From the NCBI GenBank assembly GCA_041661865.1, contig JBAZTO010000041.1:1-38777 (forward strand): DNA of 38,777 nt, in the 5' to 3' direction. The notes beneath the pieces are model-generated. The model did not search any database and was not told the DNA's origin. It saw only the letters and a list, made by a program, of their open reading frames with translations. Shown here one piece after another: positions 15,418 through 22,560 of the stretch. Origin of the DNA: JBAZTO01 sp041661865 (GTDB lineage: Bacteria > Planctomycetota > Phycisphaerae > SM23-33). Each line of letters begins with the position of its first letter. The first letter of the stretch is position 1. Both the position numbers and the translations under genes were made by a program.

Positions 15418-16578
15418 ATGAAAGAGATCCGTGTTGCAGTTGTCGGAACCGGTAATTGTGCCTCGTCATTGATTCAGGGCATTCATTACTATGCGGCAAA
15501 GGCCGCCTCAGGCAGCGACGATACCATCGGCCTGGCCAATCCGCTGATCGGCGGCTATGCGCCGCAGGACATCAAGATCGTCGCCGCCATTGATATCGAC
15601 AAGCGCAAGGTCGGCCAGCCGCTGCACAAAGCCCTGTTCGCCCCGCCCAACAACACGAAGGTTTTTTTCAGCGATTTTGCCTATGACGACGTCATCGTCC
15701 AGATGGGCAACGTCCTGGACGGCGTGGCGGCACACATGGCCGACTATCCCGAGCACCAGCGTTTCGTCGTCGCCGACCATCCCTCGGCCGGCAAGGCCGA
15801 CATCGTCAAGCTGCTGCGCGACAACCGGGTTGAGATCCTCATCAACTACTTGCCCGTCGGCTCGCAGAAGGCCGTGGAGTTCTACGCCGAATGCTGCCTG
15901 GAGACCGGCGTGAGCCTAGTCAACTGCATCCCGGTGTTCATCGTATCGGACCCCGCCTGGGCGGAGCGTTTCCGCCGCGCGGGCATCTGCTGCGTGGGCG
16001 ACGACATCAAGGCGCAGGTCGGCGCGACCATCACGCACCGCGTCCTGACCCGCCTGATGCAGGACCGCGGCGCGACCATCGACGCGACTTACCAACTCAA
16101 CACCGGTGGCAACACCGACTTCCTCAACATGCTCAACCGCGCGCGGCTGGGGTCCAAGAAGATCTCCAAGACCGAGGCGGTGCAGTCGCAGATGGACATT
16201 CCGCTGGCGCCCGACCAGGTACACATCGGCCCGGCCGACTTTGTGCCCTGGCAGAAGGACAACAAGGTCTGCTTCCTGCGGATCGAGGCGCGGGGCTTTG
16301 GCGGCGTGCCGCTGAACCTGGAACTCCGCCTCAGCGTCGAGGATTCGCCCAACTCGGCTGGCGAGTCCGTGGACGCCATCCGCTGCTGCAAGCTGGGTCG
16401 CGATCGCGGCCTGGCCGGGCCGCTGGAGGCCATCAGCGCCTACACGATGAAGCATCCGCCCGTCCAGTACTTCGACAACGATGCGCGCCGGATGCTCGAG
16501 GAGTTCATACGGAACGGTTCGGCGGCGCCCAAGGCTGTGCGGCTGACGCCCAAGGGCAAGGCCTCCGTGCCAAGCTGA
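15418..16578 (+). CDS. ino1: myo-Inositol-1(3)-phosphate synthase
   Basis: NAD-dependent enzyme that converts glucose 6-phosphate to inositol phosphate, the entry step to inositol lipids or inositol solutes. The Rossmann segment VAVVGTGNCASSLIQG opens the protein. NCIPVFI, GDDIKAQVGATITHRVL and QLNTGGNTDFLNM are the strongly conserved family stretches, the last two around the active site. 386 residues fit the short archaeal/actinobacterial form rather than the ~500-residue eukaryotic form. It is the first gene of a two-gene unit with a sugar kinase (2-bp gap). What the cell makes from the product cannot be read here. Confidence 0.93.
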   Translation: MKEIRVAVVGTGNCASSLIQGIHYYAAKAASGSDDTIGLANPLIGGYAPQDIKIVAAIDIDKRKVGQPLHKALFAPPNNTKVFFSDFAYDDVIVQMGNVLDGVAAHMADYPEHQRFVVADHPSAGKADIVKLLRDNRVEILINYLPVGSQKAVEFYAECCLETGVSLVNCIPVFIVSDPAWAERFRRAGICCVGDDIKAQVGATITHRVLTRLMQDRGATIDATYQLNTGGNTDFLNMLNRARLGSKKISKTEAVQSQMDIPLAPDQVHIGPADFVPWQKDNKVCFLRIEARGFGGVPLNLELRLSVEDSPNSAGESVDAIRCCKLGRDRGLAGPLEAISAYTMKHPPVQYFDNDARRMLEEFIRNGSAAPKAVRLTPKGKASVPS

Positions 16579-16580
16579 AT

Positions 16581-17531
16581 ATGACGGCGGGCACCATCAT
16601 CACCGTCACGCTCAACGCCGCGATCGACCGCATCATCGAGGTGGAGGGCCTGACGCTCGGGGCGCACCAGGTCGGGCGCGAAGTGTTGCGGGTGGCCGCC
16701 GGCAAGGGTTTCAACGTCTCGCGGGCGCTGGCGGCGATGGGGGTATCGAGTACGGCCAGCGGCTTTCTCGGGGCTGAGAACCGCGCCATTTTCGACGCGG
16801 AACTGTCTGCGCGAGGCATCGGCGACCAGTTCATCACGCTCCCCGGCCACACGCGCGAGAATATCACGATCACCGATCCCCGCAGCGGGCAGGACACGCA
16901 CATCCGAGACGTCGGGCTGGCCGTGAATGCCGCCGCGATGGGACAACTGGCCCGGCGGCTGACGCAGTTGGCCAAGCCGGGGAATGTCATCATCTTCAGC
17001 GGCTCGCTGCCGCCGGGAATCTCAGCCGACTCCTTTGCCGCCCTGGTCGAATCGTGCATCTCCGGCGGGGCGCGAGTGGCCGTGGACACCAACGGCCCGG
17101 CCCTGTCGGCCGTGGCGGGCAAACGGTTGTGGCTGGTCAAGCCCAACGTCGAAGAGCTTTCCCAACTGGTCGGGCGCGAGCTTGCCGATGATCGCGCCAG
17201 GCTCCAGGCCGCCAAGTCGCTGGCCGATCGCATCTCCAACGTCATCCTCACCGCCGGCAGCCAAGGGGCCTACCTTTTCGCCGGCGGCTTGATGCTGCAT
17301 GGCGTGTCGGAGGTGGATGGCCAGGTTGTTCGCAACACCGTCGGCTGCGGCGATGTCATGCTGGCCGCCTACGTCGCGTCGCTGTGGCGCGGCGACGAGG
17401 TGCGTACGGCGTTCATCCACGCCATCGCGTGCGCCTCTGCCGCCGCCGCCAGTGCCAACCCGGCAGGGTTTGATCCCGTCTCGGCCCAGACGCCGCGGCC
17501 AAAGGTCCGGCTGACGAATTTGGCCCTCTAG
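16581..17531 (+). CDS. PfkB-family sugar kinase (1-phosphofructokinase/LacC type)
   Basis: A 316-residue ribokinase-fold kinase of the FruK/LacC branch. Signatures are TLNAAIDRIIEV at the start, AAGKGFNVSRALAAMG (PfkB signature 1), VKPNVEEL, and NTVGCGDVMLAAY with catalytic Asp258. By homology the substrate is a phosphorylated hexose such as fructose 1-phosphate or tagatose 6-phosphate. Because it begins two bases after the ino1 stop, an inositol or inositol-phosphate substrate is worth considering; some PfkB proteins phosphorylate inositol. The ATG at 16581 has only a weak ribosome site, so translation is probably coupled to ino1. No PTS fructose transporter is nearby. Confidence 0.85.
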   Translation: MTAGTIITVTLNAAIDRIIEVEGLTLGAHQVGREVLRVAAGKGFNVSRALAAMGVSSTASGFLGAENRAIFDAELSARGIGDQFITLPGHTRENITITDPRSGQDTHIRDVGLAVNAAAMGQLARRLTQLAKPGNVIIFSGSLPPGISADSFAALVESCISGGARVAVDTNGPALSAVAGKRLWLVKPNVEELSQLVGRELADDRARLQAAKSLADRISNVILTAGSQGAYLFAGGLMLHGVSEVDGQVVRNTVGCGDVMLAAYVASLWRGDEVRTAFIHAIACASAAAASANPAGFDPVSAQTPRPKVRLTNLAL

Positions 17532-17623
17532 TAGTCTTTCGGCACGTCAGATACCGGTGTGTGCCTCACCTCGCACCCCCACACAACGCGATGGGCGTGC
17601 CATCCAACCCACCGTTTCAAAAC

Positions 17624-17724
17624 TGACGGAATACTGGAACTCCCGAGCCGGAAGAACCGCTTTCGACCTACGACCTGTCTTCCGGTATTCTGGTCTCACG
17701 GTACTCCGGTATTCCCTTCCGTCA
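17624..17724. repeat. Inverted/direct repeat cluster (GGAATACYGGA type)
   Basis: TGACGGAATACTGGAACTCC (17624-17643) is matched, inverted and with small gaps, by 17700-17724. Inside, TCCGGTATTC occurs at 17681-17690 and again at 17705-17714, 24 bp apart. A GACCTACGACCT segment at 17665-17676 is the inverse of the heptamer repeat near 9152. The right arm runs into the 3' end of the lipoprotein gene. Confidence 0.65.
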
Positions 17725-18349
17725 ACGGTTGCGACAGCTTCTTGGCGGCCAGGGTGTTGATCTTTCCGGCCAGGTTGGCGGCCAGGGCGTCGTTGGTGCC
17801 GATGGGTCGGTTCTGATGCGGCGTGGCGGTGGGTATCGGCGTTTCCTGCTCCAGGCCGTATTCGCGCCGGTGCGAGGCCTTCTCGAGCTGGCCGGGCTTG
17901 ATGAACATGGAATACGCGCTGGAGGTCGAGGAGACATCCACGTCCGGTTTATCCGCCCGGGCTTCTTCGACCGTCACGACGGCCTCGAAGCGCCCGGCAT
18001 CGTTCGCCACGGGCCTGACTTGCACCTTGGCTGTGCGATAGATCGTGTCCAGTGAGCTTTCCAGCAGGCCCTCCCGCGTGGCGGCGTCGTGGCGCCAGAA
18101 CTCGAACCACTGCTTGCCCGTCAGCGGCGCGGTGACGATCGATCCTTCGCGGCGATCCTGTTCAGCCACCGTGAAGTAGTTGTCGCGCAGCACATCCAGG
18201 GACGCGTCCCAGACGGCCTCGAAGTTGCGTTCAGCCGCCGATTGAATCGGCTTGGTCCGCGGCGGGGTGGTGTAGTTGGTGCAGGAAGCGCCCGAAAGGG
18301 CCCAGACCAGCAGGGGCACGGCGACGATGAAACGTTGCGTGGCGTTCAC
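17696..18349 (-). CDS. Orphan lipoprotein of unknown function
   Basis: No family recognised. 217 residues: a signal peptide (FIVAVPLLVWALSGASC) with Cys23 as lipid site, then a soluble domain beginning SAAERNFEAVWDASLDVLRDNYFTVAEQDRREGSIVTAPLTGKQWFEFW, which resembles small outer-membrane lipoproteins of planctomycete type in style. A Ser/Pro-rich segment and an Ala-rich C-terminal helix follow. The GTG at 18349 has GGGAG six bases upstream; a longer frame to 18595 has no ribosome site at its start and overlaps the promoter. The last residues (about QPLTEGNTGVP) fall within the repeat cluster at 17624-17724. Confidence 0.7.
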   Translation of the reverse strand: MNATQRFIVAVPLLVWALSGASCTNYTTPPRTKPIQSAAERNFEAVWDASLDVLRDNYFTVAEQDRREGSIVTAPLTGKQWFEFWRHDAATREGLLESSLDTIYRTAKVQVRPVANDAGRFEAVVTVEEARADKPDVDVSSTSSAYSMFIKPGQLEKASHRREYGLEQETPIPTATPHQNRPIGTNDALAANLAGKINTLAAKKLSQPLTEGNTGVP

Positions 18350-18375
18350 ATTTTTCTCCCAAAGGGCCCGCTCGG

Positions 18376-18405
18376 TTGGCCTAGGCGAACATTCTATCCT
18401 ATGTT
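18376..18405 (+). promoter_or_regulatory. Candidate promoter of a small RNA
   Basis: TTGGCC (18376-18381), 18-base spacer, TATGTT (18400-18405). It overlaps the leftward lipoprotein promoter (18391-18418) on the opposite strand, so the two would compete. Confidence 0.35.
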
Positions 18406-18418
18406 TCAATTGCAGCAA
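18391..18418 (-). promoter_or_regulatory. Promoter of the orphan lipoprotein gene
   Basis: On the minus strand TTGCTG (18413-18418), 16-base spacer, TAGAAT (18391-18396). Leader of about 35 nt to the GTG at 18349. Confidence 0.55.
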
Positions 18419-18504
18419 CCCATGATTTGGGTATCCGCTAGCTGGCCTGCGTAAGGCCCCGCACCATTGCCCGCCCCGGTCTTGCCCGACCGGGGCACTT
18501 TTTT
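18412..18504 (+). ncRNA. Candidate ~93-nt small RNA with its own terminator
   Basis: Rightward segment between a possible promoter and an intrinsic terminator, with no open frame of note. In order it can form ACCCA..TGGGT (near 18418-18432), GGCC..GGCC (near 18444-18458) and the strong terminator hairpin. The next gene, rsmD, starts 132 bp further on and has its own TATAAT, so the terminator has no protein-gene transcript to end unless it acts as an attenuator. It does not resemble tmRNA, SRP RNA or RNase P RNA. The 5' end is uncertain. Confidence 0.4.
18473..18504 (+). terminator. Intrinsic terminator with no upstream rightward gene
   Basis: GCCCCGGTC (18473-18481), loop TTGCCC, GACCGGGGC (18488-18496), then AC and six T residues (18499-18504). 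Perfect 9-bp GC-rich stem. On the other strand no T run follows, so it works only rightward. Confidence 0.85.
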
Positions 18505-18560
18505 GCGCACCAGGCCGGCTGGGAAAGTCGCGAAGGCCGCCACGCCGGAGAAAGAAAGGA

Positions 18561-18566
18561 TATAAT
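18561..18566 (+). promoter_or_regulatory. -10 element of rsmD
   Basis: Consensus TATAAT 71 bp before the rsmD ATG; no good -35 is seen 16-18 bases upstream. Confidence 0.4.
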
Positions 18567-18636
18567 CGCTCCCCTGGGCTCGAGGCGTAACCCAACCGCC
18601 CCGGGCGACCGTCAACCAGGAGAAGGCAAGACGACC

Positions 18637-19221
18637 ATGCGAATCCTCTCAGGCCTCTACAAGGGAAGAATCCTGCTCTCGCCGCCCGAGTCGGCCACCA
18701 CCCGGCCCATCACGGGCCTGGCCAAGAAGTCCCTGTTCGACACCCTCGGGCCTTACCTGGTCGAGGCGACCCTGGCGGACCTCTACTGCGGGACCGGCAC
18801 GATGGGCATCGAGGCCCTGTCGCGTGGGGCGTCCCATTGCTACTTCGCCGACATGGACCGGCTGGTGCTGGAGCGGCTGAAGGAGAACCTCGAAACCCTC
18901 GGGGCAGCCGACCGCTCCACCGTCTGGGCCGGCGACATTCACGCGCGACTGGCCGGCTGGCTGGAGCCGCTTCGCGCGCCCATCGACATCGCCTTCGTCG
19001 ATCCGCCCTACGAGCAGGCCCGGCGATGGGCATGGGACGAGGTGGCGGCGAGCATTTTCCACCCGCTGGCTGCGCACATGGTCGATGGCGGCGTGATGGT
19101 GCTCCGCGTGCCCGCCGATGTCCAGGCGCCTCCGCGGGTCGGGCCGTTCTCCTCGTTCCGCTCCAAATGCTACGGCGAGATGACGATCCTGCTGATGCGC
19201 GCCCAGGAGAAGGATCACTGA
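18637..19221 (+). CDS. rsmD: 16S rRNA (guanine966-N2)-methyltransferase RsmD
   Basis: SAM-dependent methyltransferase acting on G966 of 16S rRNA in the assembled 30S subunit. The N-terminal hairpin MRILSGLYKGRILLSP...TRPITGLAKKSLFDTL matches the family start. The SAM motif is LADLYCGTGTMGIEALSRGA and the catalytic motif is DPPYE at residues 122-126. 194 residues, normal length. AGGAGAAGG lies about 10 bases before the ATG. Monocistronic as far as can be seen. Confidence 0.93.
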   Translation: MRILSGLYKGRILLSPPESATTRPITGLAKKSLFDTLGPYLVEATLADLYCGTGTMGIEALSRGASHCYFADMDRLVLERLKENLETLGAADRSTVWAGDIHARLAGWLEPLRAPIDIAFVDPPYEQARRWAWDEVAASIFHPLAAHMVDGGVMVLRVPADVQAPPRVGPFSSFRSKCYGEMTILLMRAQEKDH

Positions 19222-19231
19222 CAGCCAACCG

Positions 19232-19446
19232 AGTGCGGAGTGCGAAGTGCGGAGAACCTCTCGACGATCAGCGGAAATCGCTTGATATGCCCCCTGCATA
19301 TCTTGCCGAAGAACGCGTGATGCCTGCTGTGCAGATCGTCGTCGCAACGTTCAGGGCGTGTGAACCCGCGATACGTTGATGCAATGGAGAGAACGCGGCG
19401 GGCCACCTCTTTTCCTTGCACTTTCGCACTTCGCACTTCGCACTTC
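19232..19446. repeat. Element bracketed by inverted heptamer arrays
   Basis: Left array (19232-19254) is AGTGCGG-AGTGCGA-AGTGCGG-type 7-bp units. Right array (19419-19446) is the inverse, (GCACTTC)n with CACTTTC at its edge. Together they bracket about 165 bp without a credible gene. The right array sits over the -35 of the cca promoter. The layout resembles a small non-autonomous element, but no target duplication is evident. Confidence 0.65.
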
Positions 19447-19459
19447 TTCCGGTTATATT
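19430..19459 (+). promoter_or_regulatory. Promoter of cca, leaderless arrangement
   Basis: TTCGCA (19430-19435), 18-base spacer, TATATT (19454-19459). Six bases separate the -10 from the ATG at 19466. No Shine-Dalgarno is present. The -35 lies in the heptamer repeat. Confidence 0.5.
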
Positions 19460-19465
19460 CCCCTC

Positions 19466-20698
19466 ATGGCCACGGCCTCGACAAAGTCCACCGCGCTGTG
19501 GGTGCTCAAGCGTCTGCGTGACGCCGGTCACCAGGCCTATTTTGCCGGCGGGTGCGTCCGCGACATGCTGCTGGGCGTGGAGTCCACCGACTACGACCTG
19601 GCCAGCGATGCCACGCCCGATCAGGTCCGCCAGCTTTTCCGCCGCGTGCTGCTGGTAGGGGCCAAGTTCGGCGTGGCCATGGTAATCCACCATCGCCAGA
19701 AGGTCGAGGTGACGACCTTCCGCAGCGACCTGTCCTATCACGACGGCCGGCGACCCGAGGGCGTGGTGTTTTCCGACCCGCGCGAGGACGCCCTGCGGCG
19801 CGACTTCACGATCAACGGCCTGTTCTACGACCCGCTGACCGAGGAGGTCATCGACTACGTCGAGGGCCAGAAGGATCTCCGCGCCGGCCTGGTCCGCACC
19901 ATCGGCTCGCCGCGGCAGCGATTCGCCGAGGATTACCTTCGCATGATCCGCGCGGTGCGGTTCACGGTGCGTTTCGGTTTTCGCATGGACGAATCGACGG
20001 CCGAGGCGATCCGGCAATACGCCGCGCATATCACCGACATCAGCGGCGAGCGGATCTTCGAGGAACTGGGCAAGATGCTCGTCCGCGAGTCAGCGGCACA
20101 GGCCGCTGAAATGCTGGGCGAGGTGCGCCTGGCTGAGGCGATCCTGCCGGAACTCTTTGCCGCCACGGGCCTGTGGGAGCGGGGCCTGGGGCGTCTCAGG
20201 ATGGTGGCGCAGCGGAAGGACACGACGCTTGCGCTGGCGGCCCTGATGGCTGAACTACCCGCACCGGCCATCGAGGCCATCTGCCGTCGCTGGGGCACGT
20301 CCAATGAGCTGCGCGAGGGCCTGTGCCTGCTGGCCGGGCACCTGGACGACTGGCAGCGATCAGCCGACATGCCGCTGTGCCAGTTCAAGCGGTTGCTGGC
20401 CGGCCGGCACTTCCCGCGCCTGCTGGCCCTGTGGGATGCCCAGGAACGTCTGCTGACGGGCGAGTCGAAGTTGACGGGGCAGGCGGCATGCCGGGCCCGG
20501 GCCATTCCTGACTATAACATCGCGCCCCGGCCGCTGATAACGGGCAAGCACCTCAAGGTCCTGGGGCTGACGGAGGGGCCGGAACTGGGCAGGATCCTCC
20601 GCGCCGTCTACGACGCCCAGCTCAACGAAGAAATCGCCACGCGCCGAGAGGCGATGGAGCGGGCGAGGCAACTGCTGGCCGAAGCGAATGGCGGTTAG
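19466..20698 (+). CDS. cca: CCA-adding/poly(A) polymerase-type tRNA nucleotidyltransferase
   Basis: Class II nucleotidyltransferase of 410 residues. The catalytic domain shows FAGGCVRDMLLG, then D43-Y-D45 as the metal-binding pair, VTTFRSD, RRDFTINGLFYDP (base-selecting region) and the IRAVRFTVRFGF segment, followed by helical domains. It would build or repair the CCA end of tRNAs; class II sequence alone does not separate CCA-adding from poly(A)-adding activity. The ATG at 19466 is chosen from the leaderless promoter and the family start; an upstream in-frame ATG at 19376 would run through the repeat array. The stop codon forms the edge of the Y-shaped repeat at 20696-20825. Confidence 0.88.
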   Translation: MATASTKSTALWVLKRLRDAGHQAYFAGGCVRDMLLGVESTDYDLASDATPDQVRQLFRRVLLVGAKFGVAMVIHHRQKVEVTTFRSDLSYHDGRRPEGVVFSDPREDALRRDFTINGLFYDPLTEEVIDYVEGQKDLRAGLVRTIGSPRQRFAEDYLRMIRAVRFTVRFGFRMDESTAEAIRQYAAHITDISGERIFEELGKMLVRESAAQAAEMLGEVRLAEAILPELFAATGLWERGLGRLRMVAQRKDTTLALAALMAELPAPAIEAICRRWGTSNELREGLCLLAGHLDDWQRSADMPLCQFKRLLAGRHFPRLLALWDAQERLLTGESKLTGQAACRARAIPDYNIAPRPLITGKHLKVLGLTEGPELGRILRAVYDAQLNEEIATRREAMERARQLLAEANGG

Positions 20699-20825
20699 TG
20701 GTCCTTCACAACTAATTTTGCTGGTGCCACGGTCAAGCGTTGTTTGCTTGGCCGTGCGGACACCCCCAAGCACACGACGCTTGGGGGTGGCACCAACTCA
20801 TAAGTTTTGCCGTGAAGGACTACTA
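20696..20825. repeat. 130-bp Y-shaped inverted-repeat element
   Basis: Nested symmetry: outer arms TAGTGGTCCTTCAC (20696-20709) and GTGAAGGACTACTA (20812-20825), 13 of 14 paired; middle arms TGGTGCCAC (20722-20730) and GTGGCACCA (20787-20795), perfect. Within are two hairpins: GGTCAAGC/GCTTGGCC (20731-20738, 20746-20753; one G-T) and ACCCCCAAGC/GCTTGGGGGT (20762-20771, 20779-20788). The outer arm starts on the cca stop codon. A REP-like GCCGCGAGCGC..GCGAGCGGGC follows at about 20826-20849. Confidence 0.8.
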
Positions 20826-20895
20826 GCCGCGAGCGCAAAGCGAGCGGGCATTCTGGTGCTGTAGATTGCTCCGACGGCGGGCGGCCCGTCGGGGC

Positions 20896-21570
20896 TCAGA
20901 TGAGTTTTCGCAGGACCGCCTGCACGTGCGGCTGGTCGTCCTCGTTGCAGGAGTAGGTGAAGCAGGCCTTGGCTGTCAGCGTGGCGTTGGCCCGGCCGTG
21001 GGGGGCGGCGAACTTCACCGACGCGGTGGTCACCGCCTCGGCGTACTTCTCCAGGAACTTCTGGGCGTGATCGTTGTCCAGGAACTTCGGGGTATAAGGG
21101 CCCATGGTGTAGCTGTCGTACGCGTACTCGCTGAGGCGGACCGAGCGGATCTGGAACCGCTGCGTGTCGGCCAGGAGTTTCTCCAGGGCCGCGACGATGT
21201 CGATCTCGATGGCCTCGGTGACGGTGGCAAAGCCCAGGCAGCCGGAGAAGAATGCGCCCACCTGCTCGATGCCCGTCGCCGAACCGGCATAGACTTCCAG
21301 CGTCTCTCGCGCCGGGTGCACGCCGAAGGGGTACAGCGTCACGCGCTCGACGGGGGCGGCGGTGACTTCCTTTGAATCGGTGTCCAGTTGCTGGACCGAC
21401 GACTGGCTGCGGCGGACGATGGTGGCAAAGGCGGCATGCTCGCTGGCCGAGTGATTCAGCACGCCGAACTCCTCGGTCTCCGGCAGGCCGAACTGCTGGA
21501 GCGCGGCGGCCACCTTGGCCGGACTGGGGCATCCGCGAATGCGGGCGACGTTCAACTTGTAAGAAGCCAT
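20896..21570 (-). CDS. Conserved-looking cytoplasmic protein of unknown function
   Basis: I do not recognise the family. 224 residues, no signal peptide and no membrane segment, mixed alpha/beta composition. It begins MASYKLNVARIRGCPSPAKVAAALQQFGLP and ends SCNEDDQPHVQAVLRKLI. Tyr and acidic residues cluster around residues 140-175 (SEYAYDSYTMGPYTPKFLDND). The ATG at 21570 has CAGGAG eight bases upstream and a good promoter beyond it, so expression is likely. It is monocistronic, with the Y-shaped element downstream. Confidence 0.7.
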   Translation of the reverse strand: MASYKLNVARIRGCPSPAKVAAALQQFGLPETEEFGVLNHSASEHAAFATIVRRSQSSVQQLDTDSKEVTAAPVERVTLYPFGVHPARETLEVYAGSATGIEQVGAFFSGCLGFATVTEAIEIDIVAALEKLLADTQRFQIRSVRLSEYAYDSYTMGPYTPKFLDNDHAQKFLEKYAEAVTTASVKFAAPHGRANATLTAKACFTYSCNEDDQPHVQAVLRKLI

Positions 21571-21629
21571 CGAAAAACTCCTGCGGTAGGCCGCGAGGCA
21601 CGCGGCGAGGGCCAAAAGCGAAGGGCGTG

Positions 21630-21657
21630 ATCATACCCTCTGGCCGTCGGCAATCAA
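21630..21657 (-). promoter_or_regulatory. Promoter of the unknown 224-residue protein gene
   Basis: On the minus strand TTGATT (21652-21657), 16-base spacer, TATGAT (21630-21635). Leader of about 53 nt. Confidence 0.55.
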
Positions 21658-21792
21658 GCGCCAAGCGGATGGGACGCATCCGGGTTTCCGGGAAACACCG
21701 CCGGGGGCGGCTAAGCCACGGGGTTTTCATGCATGTTCCAAGAGAACCCGAAAATCAGGCCGGCAAGAAAAGATCGGGAGGGGTTTGGACAA

Positions 21793-21838
21793 CAAGGAAT
21801 TCCTTGGTGCTCCTGGAGTTCTTTGCGGTCTTTGTGAG
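21793..21838. repeat. Nonamer-type repeat, short copy
   Basis: A perfect palindrome CAAGGAATTCCTTG (21793-21806) runs into 9-bp units TCCTTGGTG, CTCCTGGAG, TTCTTTGCG, GTCTTTGTG. The last two are the same unit type as in the fab cluster repeats (CTTTGTGGT and variants). It lies just past the stop of the amidase-like gene. Confidence 0.6.
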
Positions 21839-21848
21839 CGCCGTTGCT

Positions 21849-22454
21849 TCAGTGGGCGGCGGGCTTGAGCAGGCCGTTGTTGAACAGCGTGACGGGGAAG
21901 GCCGGGCCGGGCGAGCCGCCGCGGGGGTCGATGTCGCGGCTGAGATAGACCCGGTCGGCCGTGATGCCGCAGGTCTGCTGGAGCGAGCGGACCAGGCTCA
22001 GCAGGGCTTGGAACTGGGGTCGCGTGGGGCCGATGCGGGCAAAGTCGCCCACGACGTAGACGCCGATACTGTCGGAGTTCCAGTTGTGCCCGGCGGCAAA
22101 GACGTGCGTGCCGTCGTTCTGGCCTTTCCACAGGACCGTCGCGCGGGCGCATCGGCCTTCGCCGGAGGCGGTCGGCTCGACGACGAAATGACACTCGTGG
22201 TCGCTGTCGAGGCCCTCAGCCGAGGTGTGGACGACGATGTTGCGCCACTTGCCCGCCCGCAGCGTCGCCGTGGTCTGCGAGATGATCTCCGAAGAGTCGT
22301 CCGCGGGGTTGGCCACCGCCGCCAGGTGCGTTACCGGGGGGTGGGCGGGGGCAGTTTCCATCAGCACCAGGGCCATGCTGCCGACCGTCATGGCGACAAG
22401 CAAGGCAACGAGAGTCTTAATCGTCCGTGACTCGACCATCGTAAAGACTTCCAT
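21849..22454 (-). CDS. PGRP/N-acetylmuramoyl-L-alanine amidase-like protein, probably inactive
   Basis: A 201-residue membrane-anchored protein: one N-terminal hydrophobic segment (TLVALLVAMTVGSMALVLM) and an Amidase_2/PGRP-type domain. The fold is recognisable from NIVVHTSAEG, HFVVEP, GHNWNSDSIGVYVVGDF, PTRPQFQALLSLVRSL, CGITADRVYLSRDIDP and SPGPAFP. In active enzymes three ligands hold zinc: His in VVHxS, His in GHRD and Cys in CPG. Here the first is kept (His76), but the others read Ser172 and Ser181. Loss of the Cys to Ser is the mark of non-catalytic PGRPs, so binding of muropeptides rather than cleavage is inferred. The start at 22454 suits the promoter; the ATG at 22439 has GGAAG upstream and is an alternative. 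Confidence 0.75.
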   Translation of the reverse strand: MEVFTMVESRTIKTLVALLVAMTVGSMALVLMETAPAHPPVTHLAAVANPADDSSEIISQTTATLRAGKWRNIVVHTSAEGLDSDHECHFVVEPTASGEGRCARATVLWKGQNDGTHVFAAGHNWNSDSIGVYVVGDFARIGPTRPQFQALLSLVRSLQQTCGITADRVYLSRDIDPRGGSPGPAFPVTLFNNGLLKPAAH

Positions 22455-22490
22455 GTTTCGGTTTACCAACGACGTGGCGACCTATTGCGA

Positions 22491-22518
22491 ATCATAAGTA
22501 GCTATCGGCAAAGTGCAA
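22491..22518 (-). promoter_or_regulatory. Promoter of the amidase-like gene
   Basis: On the minus strand TTGCAC (22513-22518), 16-base spacer, TATGAT (22491-22496), giving a leader of about 30 nt. Confidence 0.6.
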
Positions 22519-22560
22519 GCAAATCCCCAGTCGGAAATGCGCTCTTTTGAAAAAAAACTT

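Noticed and set aside
19232..19446. Possible CRISPR array from regularly spaced repeats
   Set aside because: Units are 7 bp and contiguous, without spacers of constant length, and no cas gene is near.
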